A DNA stretch of 64,000 nt from Shewanella kaireitica. Lineage in GTDB: Bacteria > Pseudomonadota > Gammaproteobacteria > Enterobacterales > Shewanellaceae. The notes beneath the pieces were generated by a model. It saw nothing but the letters and a program-made list of their open reading frames with translations. It was not told the origin of the DNA and did no database searches. The stretch is from the NCBI RefSeq assembly GCF_023284045.1, contig NZ_JAKIKQ010000011.1:98222-162221 (forward strand), written 5' to 3'. Below are positions 18,513-27,696 of this stretch, piece after piece. The stretch's first letter is position 1. The number at the start of each line of letters is the position of its first letter. The position numbers were made by a program, and so were the translations under genes.

Positions 18513-20087
18513 ATGCACCAAGTTCCCCCTGCTCAGCAACAACCTTCGACCACAGAACCACTAGTCCCTAATAGCAGTAGTTCTCAAACTGTAAATAGGG
18601 CATGGCAGATGCCTGATACCTTGGTGATCATTTTCTTTGTGGCACTGCTTGCCGCTGTAATGACCTATTTCATTCCTGTTGGCTCATTTGAAACTCAGCA
18701 GGTGAGCTACGTGATTGACGGTGTAGAAAAGAGCCGTAGCGTGGTTGACCCCAACTCCTTTGCTTATCAGTTAAACGATGATGGTCAGCCTATGTTGCAG
18801 CCGGTAAGTTTATTTACTGGCGGTGGAGGCATAGGTTTCTTTAACTTTGCTTTTGAAGGGCTCGTATCTGGTTCCAAGTGGGGCAGCGCCATTGGTGTGA
18901 TCATGTTTATGCTCGTTATTGGCGGCGCCTTTGGCATTGTTATGGCGACAGGAACCATCGATAACGGCATTTTAAAACTTATCGATAAAACTCAAGGCAA
19001 TGAAACACTTTTTATACCGGTTATCTTTACCTTGTTTTCATTGGGCGGGGCAGTATTTGGGATGGGTGAGGAGGCGATAGCCTTTGCGATTATTATCTGT
19101 CCGTTAATGATAAGACTTGGTTACGACGGTATAACCACTGTGATGGTGACCTATGTTGCCACTCAAATAGGTTTTGCGAGTTCATGGATGAATCCATTTA
19201 GTGTCGCTATAGCCCAAGGCATTGCCGATGTTCCAGTGTTGTCTGGTTCAAGCGTACGTGTTGCTATGTGGTTAGGTTTCACACTAATGGGGCTTATATT
19301 TACTATGCGCTACGCAGCAAAAATAAAAGCTAAGCCAGAGCTCTCATACAGTCATCAAAGCGATCAGTATTTTCGTGATAATGCCAGTGATGCAAAACTC
19401 GATAGCCGTTTTAATATTGGCGACATTCTAGTGTTATTAACCATTGTTGCAACTGTTGCCTGGATTATCTGGGGCGTGGTGGTTAATGCTTGGTTTATCC
19501 CTGAAATCGCGAGTCAGTTTTTTGCAATGGGCATTGTTGTCGGCATCATCGGTGTTGTTTTTAAGCTCAATAAGCTGACGGTTAATAAAGTCGCCACTAG
19601 CTTCAAGCAAGGGGCATCTACAATGCTTGAACCTGCAGTTTTAGTCGGCTGTGCATCGGGAATACTATTATTACTCGGAGGCAGTAATGCCGCTAACCCA
19701 AGTGTACTCAATACTATACTGAGTAGCTCTGGTGAATTTATTGGCCAGCTGCCAAGTGTGATGTCAGCTTGGTTTATGTTTGTGTTCCAGGCAGTGTTTA
19801 ACTTTTTTGTGACCTCAGGTTCGGGTCAAGCCGCGCTGACAATGCCGTTGATGGCACCGCTTGCTGATATTGTTGGAGTCACTAGACAAGTTGCTGTGTT
19901 GGCGTTTCAATTAGGGGACGGTTTTACGAATGTATTAGTGCCAACATCAGCTTCATTGATGGCCACACTAGGAGTTTGCCGAGTTGATTGGGGCCAGTGG
20001 CTTAAGTTTATTTGGCGCTTTATGTTAGGGCTGTTTTTTGTCTCTAGCGTGATTGTTATTACTGCCCACTATATGGGGTTTAGCTAA
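18513..20087 (+). CDS. YfcC-family (DcuC/ArcD superfamily) membrane carrier
   Basis: A 524-residue inner-membrane protein with about 12 transmembrane segments. After a 30-residue polar N-terminus it has MPDTLVIIFFVALLAAVMTY and then FIPVGSFE, the start typical of YfcC/C4-dicarboxylate-carrier-like proteins. GGAVFGMGEEAIAFA and TSGSGQAALTMPLMAPLAD are conserved helical-hairpin motifs of this superfamily. Members include arginine/ornithine, peptide and dicarboxylate carriers, so the substrate is left open. The divergent LysR gene is the likely regulator. An intrinsic terminator follows at 20123. Confidence 0.85.
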   Translation: MHQVPPAQQQPSTTEPLVPNSSSSQTVNRAWQMPDTLVIIFFVALLAAVMTYFIPVGSFETQQVSYVIDGVEKSRSVVDPNSFAYQLNDDGQPMLQPVSLFTGGGGIGFFNFAFEGLVSGSKWGSAIGVIMFMLVIGGAFGIVMATGTIDNGILKLIDKTQGNETLFIPVIFTLFSLGGAVFGMGEEAIAFAIIICPLMIRLGYDGITTVMVTYVATQIGFASSWMNPFSVAIAQGIADVPVLSGSSVRVAMWLGFTLMGLIFTMRYAAKIKAKPELSYSHQSDQYFRDNASDAKLDSRFNIGDILVLLTIVATVAWIIWGVVVNAWFIPEIASQFFAMGIVVGIIGVVFKLNKLTVNKVATSFKQGASTMLEPAVLVGCASGILLLLGGSNAANPSVLNTILSSSGEFIGQLPSVMSAWFMFVFQAVFNFFVTSGSGQAALTMPLMAPLADIVGVTRQVAVLAFQLGDGFTNVLVPTSASLMATLGVCRVDWGQWLKFIWRFMLGLFFVSSVIVITAHYMGFS

Positions 20088-20122
20088 GCAAATTGCTCAG
20101 TATTTGTGTTAGTTAAGACAAT

Positions 20123-20153
20123 AAAAAATGGCATCCTAGGATGCCATTTTTTT
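20123..20153. terminator. bidirectional terminator between the carrier and TonB-receptor genes
   Basis: AAAAATGGCATCC and GGATGCCATTTTT pair around TA. It has A-runs and T-runs on both sides and lies between convergent genes, so it can serve both. Confidence 0.85.
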
Positions 20154-20196
20154 ATGTTTGATTAAGCGCTATACAGTGCGCTTAGTTCAACAGAGT

Positions 20197-22893
20197 TTAG
20201 AACTTAACTTCACCTTCAATGAACCACTCTTGTCCACGGGCGTTGTATACGCTACGTGGGTAATGTGGCCATGAAGTGTTTGTTGGGTCAAAGTTAGGAC
20301 CCGCATCAAACATGTTGATTAGACCTGTTGATACTTTGATGTTGTCAGTAAAGTTGTAACCTGCAGTTAGGTTCCACTTAGTGAGTGATGCTACTTCGTA
20401 ATCACTTTCTTCGCCTTCACCGCCTTCAGCAAACGACTTGTAAGCAGTACCGTGCATACGCGCAGTGTGGTATGCACCAAGTGTTGCTTCAAAGTCTTCT
20501 AGGAAGTAACCCAGTACAAGGTTGGCTCTGTACTGAGGTAGTCCACCGTTGTAGATATCATCATCAATTTCAGCTGTTGGGTCTAATTGACCTTCTGACA
20601 TTAAGATGTAAGTACCATTAAAGTTTAGTTTAAACTCACCAATGGCATCTAGATCCCAACCATATCCCGCAGTAACGTCTAGACCACGTACTTTTTGGTA
20701 CGCAAGGTTTTGAGCCACTGAGTTGATGTGAGTGATGGTTCCGTCAGCATCTCGAGTGATCATGTCTTCATATAGGTCATATTCACGAGCGGCTTTTGAA
20801 GCGCTGATGTCACTAACCATATCATCAAGCTTCCACTCCCAAAGATCTACAGAAGCATTGAGTGAATCGCCACCCCAAACTGTACCAATGTTTGCTGTGT
20901 AACCTGTTTCAGCTTCAAGATCTTTGTTAGCACCCGTTGTAATATCAATGTGCAGCTCGTTACACACTTCATTGATAGTTGGGTTTGAGTTTGGCTCACC
21001 TGGAGTTCCGCCCATTGCTGCGCACTGTTTGAAATCGATTACCTGTGTAAAGCCTTGAGTTGGGTCACCATATACTCGGTGCATATCTGGTGCACGGAAT
21101 ACGCTGCTGATAGAACCACGAACGAGTAGTTCATCAAGAGGACGATATTCAACAGTTAGCTGTGGTGAAAGGTTACCGCCAACATCGCTATATTCATCAT
21201 AACGTAGAGCAACATCGATGGTTAGCTGGTCAAGAACAGGCATGCTTAGCTCTGCATAAGTTGCCCAGAAATCACGCTCACCGTTTCCTGAAGAACCGCC
21301 AGTCGTTAAGATATTACCTTTCTTAGATTCAGAATCTGAATCTGTTTGGTAATCTTGTTCAGTGTACTCTGCACCAAATGCAAACATTGCGTCACCAGCT
21401 GGTAACTCAAATGCTAAACCTGTGATGTTAGCCTGAATGTTTTTCTGTGTAGATTGCGCTTGCTCAAAAGGTGTGTAAGAAGCGTCTTCTACGTCTGCGC
21501 TAGACATATTCTCAAGTAAAGAATTACCATTTTCGCCAGCTGTGATGTAGTCAAACATACCTGCGATAGTCGCATAGCCGCCACGGTAAACATCAACGTT
21601 TGTACGACCGTAGTTTACAGAAGCATCCCAGTTATACTCATCAGCGATAGTGCCTTCAAGGCCAGCAGTGAAGAAGTAGTTACGGGTATTGGTCTCGCCA
21701 GTACGGTTGCCAAACTCATGTAAACGACGAACGTAGTAGTAATCACCATCTGTCGCATTAGCGAAATCACCGCCGAGTGCAGTAGATTTATCGTTGAAAG
21801 TCTTACTTAGTCCACCAGCGCCCGAAACAGTTACGTCATTGCCAGCCACTTTAATGTCGTAGTCATTGATCGCCATTGGCTCAATGTTCGTGGTCGATTT
21901 AGCTTGCGCAAAATCTAAACGGCCTAAGAAAGTGATATCGTCAGCCAGTTCATAGTTGAAGTTGGTTGTGCTGATAAAACGGTAGCTTTCAGGCTCAAGA
22001 TCACGTTGCTTTGAACGATCATAACCACAAATACTGCGTGCTGCATCCCAGAAGAATCCACCAGCTGTACATTCTTCAGCAGTCAGTGCGCGTGCACCAC
22101 TAGCGCCTTTGCTCGCGCCTGCAATACGTGCACCGTATGAGCTGTACTGTGAGAACTCACTGTGAGGAACTTTATCTGTATCTAAGCCAAAGTTTTCACG
22201 ATCTGTCGCTCGAAGTACTTCGTTGTTTGTATATTCGATAAATGTCGAAACGTTACCTTTGTCTGAAGATGAACCGATAGAGAAAGCGATTCTATCATTC
22301 ATGCCACCGCCATTGGTGGTATCACCGTGGCGATACTTAAGTGCAGCACCGTCGAAGTCTTTCTTCAAAATGATGTTAATAACACCACCAATTGCATCAG
22401 CGCCGTAAATGGCTGAACCACCTGATTGTAGAACTTCGATTCGAGCAACTGCTTCCATTGGAAGGTTAGCTGTATCAACGAAGTTATCTGTGCCGCCAGC
22501 AGGTTTTGGATACTGGTTTAGACGTTTACCATCAATAAGCGTCAATGTACGGTTAGCACCAGCATTACGTAAGCTGATAGATGAAGCAGCAGGAGTAAAA
22601 CCATGAACTGATTGTGTTGTCATCGCACCAGTTGTAGATGTTAGGCTTTGAAGTGCATCTTGAATATTGGTAAAGCCTTGCTTTGCCATGTCATCGGCAC
22701 TTAGCACTGTTACAGGCGTTGCCGTTTCCATATCAGTTCGTTTAATACGAGAACCGGTAACTTGAATTCGCTCAACTTTATCTGCACTTTCTGCATCAGC
22801 CGCAAGAACTACTGGCGAGCTAAGTGCTGCTGTTGCTGCACCACCCACTAACGCAAAGCGTACTGCTTTGGCCAATCTTGAATTAACTTGCAT
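20197..22893 (-). CDS. TonB-dependent outer-membrane receptor
   Basis: An 898-residue protein with a signal peptide (cleavage probably after VVLA, about residue 31), a plug domain (about 45-175; VTGSRIKRTDMETATPVTVL, DGKRLNQYP, GSAIYGADAIGGVINII) and a large beta-barrel ending in Phe (EGEVKF), the outer-membrane assembly signal. The plug resembles the large receptors of Shewanella and Alteromonas that import complex organic substrates rather than typical siderophore receptors. Cysteine pairs occur in extracellular loops (for example around CTAGGFFWDAARSICG). Substrate unknown. The 554-base upstream region has a CRP-like site. The adjacent TDT gene reads in the same direction but is separated from it by that region. 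Confidence 0.9.
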   Translation of the reverse strand: MQVNSRLAKAVRFALVGGAATAALSSPVVLAADAESADKVERIQVTGSRIKRTDMETATPVTVLSADDMAKQGFTNIQDALQSLTSTTGAMTTQSVHGFTPAASSISLRNAGANRTLTLIDGKRLNQYPKPAGGTDNFVDTANLPMEAVARIEVLQSGGSAIYGADAIGGVINIILKKDFDGAALKYRHGDTTNGGGMNDRIAFSIGSSSDKGNVSTFIEYTNNEVLRATDRENFGLDTDKVPHSEFSQYSSYGARIAGASKGASGARALTAEECTAGGFFWDAARSICGYDRSKQRDLEPESYRFISTTNFNYELADDITFLGRLDFAQAKSTTNIEPMAINDYDIKVAGNDVTVSGAGGLSKTFNDKSTALGGDFANATDGDYYYVRRLHEFGNRTGETNTRNYFFTAGLEGTIADEYNWDASVNYGRTNVDVYRGGYATIAGMFDYITAGENGNSLLENMSSADVEDASYTPFEQAQSTQKNIQANITGLAFELPAGDAMFAFGAEYTEQDYQTDSDSESKKGNILTTGGSSGNGERDFWATYAELSMPVLDQLTIDVALRYDEYSDVGGNLSPQLTVEYRPLDELLVRGSISSVFRAPDMHRVYGDPTQGFTQVIDFKQCAAMGGTPGEPNSNPTINEVCNELHIDITTGANKDLEAETGYTANIGTVWGGDSLNASVDLWEWKLDDMVSDISASKAAREYDLYEDMITRDADGTITHINSVAQNLAYQKVRGLDVTAGYGWDLDAIGEFKLNFNGTYILMSEGQLDPTAEIDDDIYNGGLPQYRANLVLGYFLEDFEATLGAYHTARMHGTAYKSFAEGGEGEESDYEVASLTKWNLTAGYNFTDNIKVSTGLINMFDAGPNFDPTNTSWPHYPRSVYNARGQEWFIEGEVKF

Positions 22894-23301
22894 TGTATTA
22901 CTCCCTGGAAACTTATATTAATTATATGTTTTATTTTAATTAGAACCACCTTCTTAAGGTAACTTAAATGTAAACAAGAAGATGAATCCCATCCGAATAG
23001 AACCATAATTAAATAACTGTGGCAACAATCTAGTTACAGCTGTGATGAGGTTATAAGATTAATTACGGAGTATTTTTTTACTGATTTTTATTAACAATTT
23101 ACTATCTATGTTGTAACAAGTTGTGGTGTTATTGAATTGTTGTTTATTTTTTGGTTGTTAATTAATCTCGATTCAACCTCGGTGTTGATATTTGGTTGTT
23201 TTCTTGTTGTGATTTTGCTTTTAAAAGGTTTTGGTTGTTAACAATGTCGATACAGTTTATGTAGATAAAAAGTATTAATCTCGAATAGATATATTTCAAT
23301 T

Positions 23302-23317
23302 TGTGACGCCGGTCACG
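23302..23317. promoter_or_regulatory. CRP-like site upstream of the TonB-receptor gene
   Basis: TGTGACGCCGGTCACG matches TGTGA-N6-TCACA at all but the final base. It lies 409 bases upstream of the receptor start, in a 554-base non-coding region (22894-23447) that is otherwise AT-rich and in which I see no ORF or repeat. Confidence 0.5.
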
Positions 23318-23447
23318 TTACTGGTGTGGCTAGAAATGGCTTGTTGTTGCGGTCATGTAAGTTTTTGAGGCGAAGATAGAGCAGTTTGGCTTGCTGTATT
23401 ACACTTTATTCTATCGATTGAGAGTCACTCATTATAATAAGTTAACC

Positions 23448-24434
23448 TTATTGCGGCATATTAAATGCCGTTTTGTAATGACGCAAATATCTTACTGCTA
23501 CATAGATCACGATGATGGTTGCAATCACTAGTTCAAATTTTGCGGTTATTAACAAGATCATCGATAAGATGCTTTCTCCATATGTACTTACTATCCAAGT
23601 GACAGTTTTAAATAATGCGGTTGCGCCGATAACCATTGGGAAAGTAAATGCTGCATAACCTGGGGTGAACGGTAGTTTTAATAAATTGAAAAAGGCTAAG
23701 TAAATAATACTTGTCATTAACAGTGCAACGGTTAATAAAACAGCAACAATAATTAAAGAAGGCTGATTTGATATTGTTAAGTAACCCGCTAATGATAGGC
23801 TTGCAGGTGCGGCCAAAATTGCAATTGTTGGTTTTGCAGCTTCAGCAATCGGTTCACAAAATATCAATCTGTAAAGCATAATAGGAAGCATCACTAAATA
23901 ACTTAACATGCCAAAGTCAACAATGGCGTTGGCAATCCAGTGGTTTTGTACTTGTAATAGTTCTCCATGTGGAAAAGAAACTGCTGCTACTATCATGCCG
24001 ATAGGTGGAACAAACCAACTCGGAACCATATGGCTTAGCTTGAAATCAATGGCTCTATTATAGATAAACATAAATAGAAAGATGATATGAATGCTAATCG
24101 CTGTTAACCATAGTGTTAAAGCGGCACCTTGGCTAAATTGTCCAATCGCTGCGGAAACAACCATTAATCCCATCGCAAAAGTTGGAATAACGCTGCCAAT
24201 CACTGGGTGAGAGAGCTCTTCGATTAGCACTTTAGGGTGCAAAACGAACTTAGCAACCAACATGGCTAGCAACACTGATGCAATGAGTGCACCGGCTAAC
24301 TGTGCATTACCACCAAGCTCAGGGAACATGCTCTCCCAAGTCCAACCAAGGCTGGCTATGGCCAGTGCCAAACCAGCCATTGGACTCGGTAAGCGTGATA
24401 CTCTATGTGTTAGTTTGTTATTTGTAACAGTCAT
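23448..24434 (-). CDS. TDT-family (TehA/SLAC1-type) transporter
   Basis: A 328-residue membrane protein with ten predicted hydrophobic helices, the TehA/SLAC1 layout. Family features are the N-terminal PSPMAGLALAIASLGW (residues about 15-30) and, near the end, PGYAAFTFPMVIGATALF with the proline-kinked helix and a conserved-position phenylalanine. The family includes tellurite-resistance and C4-dicarboxylate/anion channels; substrate not assigned. I chose the ATG at 24434 (MTVTNNK) because GGAG lies just upstream, rather than the start 15 codons earlier. Confidence 0.85.
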   Translation of the reverse strand: MTVTNNKLTHRVSRLPSPMAGLALAIASLGWTWESMFPELGGNAQLAGALIASVLLAMLVAKFVLHPKVLIEELSHPVIGSVIPTFAMGLMVVSAAIGQFSQGAALTLWLTAISIHIIFLFMFIYNRAIDFKLSHMVPSWFVPPIGMIVAAVSFPHGELLQVQNHWIANAIVDFGMLSYLVMLPIMLYRLIFCEPIAEAAKPTIAILAAPASLSLAGYLTISNQPSLIIVAVLLTVALLMTSIIYLAFFNLLKLPFTPGYAAFTFPMVIGATALFKTVTWIVSTYGESILSMILLITAKFELVIATIIVIYVAVRYLRHYKTAFNMPQ

Positions 24435-24552
24435 TGTGTTCTCCAAAACCTTATCTCTATGGATGTATTTTAGAATCACCAGTAAATAAAATAAATTGAA
24501 TTGATGTTAACCTTAGCTTAAGAATTACTTAATTTATTGATGTGCATTTAAA

Positions 24553-25626
24553 TCATGGTTTCAGTTTGCAACGTAGTAGCGTGTGCCCAAGTCCGATATT
24601 GTCGATATCTTCATCTACAAAAAGTCCTGCTTGGCTAATAAGGCTGAGTAACGTTTTACTGTGGTACATGCGACTATTGCCATTGGCAATCGCGGTGAAA
24701 TAGATTGAAGTGGCATTGACACAAAAAGCGCCTGCTTCAAATGGCTGACGATCCCAGAAGGTTTCTAGGATGCATAGTTCGCTGTTTGTTTCCATGACTG
24801 AAACGGCACGTTTTAGAATACTGAGAATTTCCGTTTCAGAAAAGCAGTCTAAAAACTGGCTCATCCAGTAGAGGTTGCCTGTTTCACAAAATGGTTTACT
24901 TTCATCGAGTAAATCTGTTGCAAAGGCGCTTATCCTATCAGCTACCCCATTATCAGCAGCGTTCTGCATCGCGACTTCTAGCTGCCCGGGAAGATCCATG
25001 ATGGTAACAGCAACTTCACGATTGAATTTAGTGCAGGCTAATGCCCATTTTCCCGTGTTTCCACCTACATCCACAATATGCTTTGGCTGACCTTTGAAAA
25101 TGAGTGGTAATAAAGTTTCGAATGCATGATCTGAATAGTAGTGATCAAACTCAAACCAGCTCTTTTTAATATCATCTGGTAATTGACTCAAGCCTGGATA
25201 GATTGTTTGCCACTCACCCTGTGAGGCCAGCCCTTTTGGCTTACCTTCGAGTAAAGAAGCTTCCAATTCAAATAACCCTTGATAGCAGACATCATGGGTA
25301 AAATTTAAATTGGTTTGTGCCATGTCATCATGCAGTAAAAAATGACCAATCTTATCTAGTACATAGGCTTCTTTATTTAGATATAACAAGCCCATGCTCA
25401 GTCCCATATCGACCAGTACACCTAGGGCATAGTCAGAAAGTACTGACTGCTTTGCTAAATCATTTATGCTGCAACCATCTGTGCCACTCTCGGATATTTG
25501 ATGTAAGACATCAAATTTCAATAAGCAACGAGCAACTTGAAAGCTGATAGGGGCGAAGGCAATTTTCTGAGCTTCAAACTTGGCATCAAATGCGCTGATT
25601 GATAGAGGAGAGCGATAGAATGACAT
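24553..25626 (-). CDS. SAM-dependent methyltransferase (O-methyltransferase type)
   Basis: A 357-residue protein. Residues about 1-110 form a winged-helix, dimerisation-like region (SINDLAKQSVLSDYALGVLVD), and about 150-350 form a Rossmann methyltransferase with HIVDVGGNTGKWAL as SAM motif I and IMDLPGQLEVA as the acidic strand, the DLP hallmark of the class I O-methyltransferase 2 family. The usual catalytic histidine of plant-type O-methyltransferases is not obvious. It is divergent from the TetR gene at 25798, about 170 bases away, so that regulator is its likely repressor. Substrate unknown. Confidence 0.75.
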   Translation of the reverse strand: MSFYRSPLSISAFDAKFEAQKIAFAPISFQVARCLLKFDVLHQISESGTDGCSINDLAKQSVLSDYALGVLVDMGLSMGLLYLNKEAYVLDKIGHFLLHDDMAQTNLNFTHDVCYQGLFELEASLLEGKPKGLASQGEWQTIYPGLSQLPDDIKKSWFEFDHYYSDHAFETLLPLIFKGQPKHIVDVGGNTGKWALACTKFNREVAVTIMDLPGQLEVAMQNAADNGVADRISAFATDLLDESKPFCETGNLYWMSQFLDCFSETEILSILKRAVSVMETNSELCILETFWDRQPFEAGAFCVNATSIYFTAIANGNSRMYHSKTLLSLISQAGLFVDEDIDNIGLGHTLLRCKLKP

Positions 25627-25797
25627 AAATTAGACCGATGTAGCTGTTACCGAATTAGGGGAGGCGTATGTTACATGTTACAGTCTGAATATAGTTTGAA
25701 CTGGATCTTGCTTCGAGTTGTTTTAGATAAGATTAGTTTCCAGTTGCTGTTAATGGGTGGTTCAAGTCAGATTGAATATTCGTGTAAAGGAAGTGCC

Positions 25798-26475
25798 ATG
25801 CTCGTACCACTGACCTACGTTGGTCGACAATCAAGCCGAAGTGATGGGCAAGCAAGACGGAAAGCGATTCTAGAGGCGACATTGCGCTTAATCGTTAAAG
25901 AGGGGATCCGTGGCGTGCGTCATCGAGCGGTTGCAGCAGAGGCAGGAGTGCCTTTAGCTTCTACTACTTATTACTTTAAAGATATTAAAGATCTCATTAG
26001 TGATGCTTTAACGTTTTTCGCTGAAAAAACGCTATGGATGAATAAAGTGTTAGAAGAGCAAAGTTATACCTTGCTCAACAGTATGGCCGAAGTGAGCCAG
26101 AACCTAACTAAATCTGAACTGCAAACGTTAGTGGTGGAGCAGTTAACTGAATTTATCTGTGATCATATAGAAGCGCAGTTAACTCAACCTGATGACCGTA
26201 TTCTAGAGCATGCTTTTCACGAAGAAGCACTACGTAATCCCGAGCTTGCTAAAGCTATTATCTTACTCGAAGAAACATTACTGCAGAGCATAAAATCATT
26301 TTTTAGTGCATTTGGTTCAAAAACTGCAACTGAAGATGCCCACCAAATCTTGGCTATTATTCGATTGTTGGAATATCAATTCTTACTGCGTGGTAAGGTG
26401 AATAAGGCTGAGCTTAATAACATAGTACACACCACTGTAAGCCATATCATTCAGGCAATAAAAAACCCAAGCTAA
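25798..26475 (+). CDS. TetR-family transcriptional regulator
   Basis: A 225-residue regulator with an N-terminal helix-turn-helix: ARRKAILEATLRLIVKEGIR then GVRHRAVAAEAGVPLASTTYYF, the classic TetR pattern. I place the start at the ATG at 25798 (MLVPLTYVGRQ) because AAAGGA lies at the right spacing; an in-frame start 41 codons earlier would add an unrelated sequence with no ribosome site. It is divergent from the methyltransferase gene. Its 3' end runs into a bidirectional terminator. Confidence 0.88.
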   Translation: MLVPLTYVGRQSSRSDGQARRKAILEATLRLIVKEGIRGVRHRAVAAEAGVPLASTTYYFKDIKDLISDALTFFAEKTLWMNKVLEEQSYTLLNSMAEVSQNLTKSELQTLVVEQLTEFICDHIEAQLTQPDDRILEHAFHEEALRNPELAKAIILLEETLLQSIKSFFSAFGSKTATEDAHQILAIIRLLEYQFLLRGKVNKAELNNIVHTTVSHIIQAIKNPS

Positions 26476-26487
26476 TGCTTGGGTTTC
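26460..26487. terminator. bidirectional terminator between TetR and cysK
   Basis: AAACCCAAGC and GCTTGGGTTT form a perfect 10-base stem around TAAT (26463-26486), overlapping the TetR stop codon. It lies between convergent genes and has an A-run on its left. Confidence 0.8.
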
Positions 26488-26506
26488 TGATATATCTGCT
26501 TAAGAT

Positions 26507-27475
26507 CTATTGAACGTTTTCAGCGTCGCTAAACTCACCTTGGAACAATACTGAAGATAAGTAACGCTCAGCGGCAGAAGGTAATACAACAACAATATTC
26601 TTACCTTCAAACTCAGGTAGCGCTGCAATACGGTTTGCTGCAACTACAGCTGCACCTGAAGAGATCCCGACGAGAATACCTTCTTCTTGCATGAGTCGAT
26701 GCGCCATTTCGATAGAGTCTTCATTCGATACAGCTTCAACACGGTCGATCAGCTCAAGATCTAGGTTGCCCGGAATAAATCCAGCGCCAATACCTTGAAT
26801 TTTGTGTGGTCCAGGTTGAACTGTTTGACCTGCAAGTGTTTGTGCAATCACAGGCGAATCAACTGGCTCAACAGCTACAGAAGTAATCGCTTTACCCTGA
26901 GTATTCTTTATGTAACGGCTCACACCTGTGATTGTTCCGCCTGTGCCGACACCTGCAACAATGACATCAACTTCGCCGTCAGTATCATTCCATATCTCGG
27001 GTCCAGTGGTTTTTTCGTGGATCTCTGGGTTTGCAGGGTTATTAAACTGCTGCAATAACACGTATTTTTCAGGTGCTGACTGACGGATCTCTTCCGCTTT
27101 ATCAATGGCACCTTTCATGCCTTTTGCGCCTTCAGTTAACACTAAGTTTGCGCCTAATGCTTTAAGCAGTTTTCTACGCTCTAAACTCATAGTATTAGGC
27201 ATAGTTAACGTTAGCTTATAGCCTCTTGCAGCCGCTACATAAGCAAGTGCTATCCCTGTGTTACCAGAAGTTGGCTCGATAAGCTCTTTATCTTGAGTCA
27301 GAACACCTTTTTTCTCAGCGTCCCAGATCATATTCGCGCCAATACGACACTTAATACTGAAACTTGGGTTACGTGCTTCAATCTTGGCAAGAACATTACC
27401 TTTGCTAACACGGTTTAAACGGACAAGTGGCGTGTTACCAATTGTTTGTGAATTGTCTTCAAAAATTTTGCTCAT
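26507..27475 (-). CDS. cysK: cysteine synthase A (O-acetylserine sulfhydrylase)
   Basis: A PLP enzyme that makes L-cysteine from O-acetylserine and sulfide. The lysine-containing cofactor motif is [18 protein letters not shown] (in family form S-x-K-x-R), followed by the asparagine loop [12 protein letters not shown] and the glycine-rich phosphate loop [16 protein letters not shown]. The ATG at 27475 ([13 protein letters not shown], 322 residues) has AGGAG just upstream; the 12-codon upstream extension is discarded. A second cysteine-pathway gene, cysZ, lies 5 kb away. Confidence 0.96.
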   Translation of the reverse strand: MSKIFEDNSQTIGNTPLVRLNRVSKGNVLAKIEARNPSFSIKCRIGANMIWDAEKKGVLTQDKELIEPTSGNTGIALAYVAAARGYKLTLTMPNTMSLERRKLLKALGANLVLTEGAKGMKGAIDKAEEIRQSAPEKYVLLQQFNNPANPEIHEKTTGPEIWNDTDGEVDVIVAGVGTGGTITGVSRYIKNTQGKAITSVAVEPVDSPVIAQTLAGQTVQPGPHKIQGIGAGFIPGNLDLELIDRVEAVSNEDSIEMAHRLMQEEGILVGISSGAAVVAANRIAALPEFEGKNIVVVLPSAAERYLSSVLFQGEFSDAENVQ

Positions 27476-27696
27476 GGGCTGCTTGCTCCTTAAAATGCAC
27501 AGGTAAAGCATAATCCTCTTTCGCTGCTTTAGAAGTGATTGTTTGTTCTTCTTTATTCTTTTTAGTTATTAAAGCATTACCTGTTATACGTAATGAGTGG
27601 AATTACCATAAGTTTCAGTTGTTAAGCTTAAGTTAATTGGGTGGTAATATGGTGCATTGACCAATGTAATGCACGCACTATGACTGGATTAAATTA

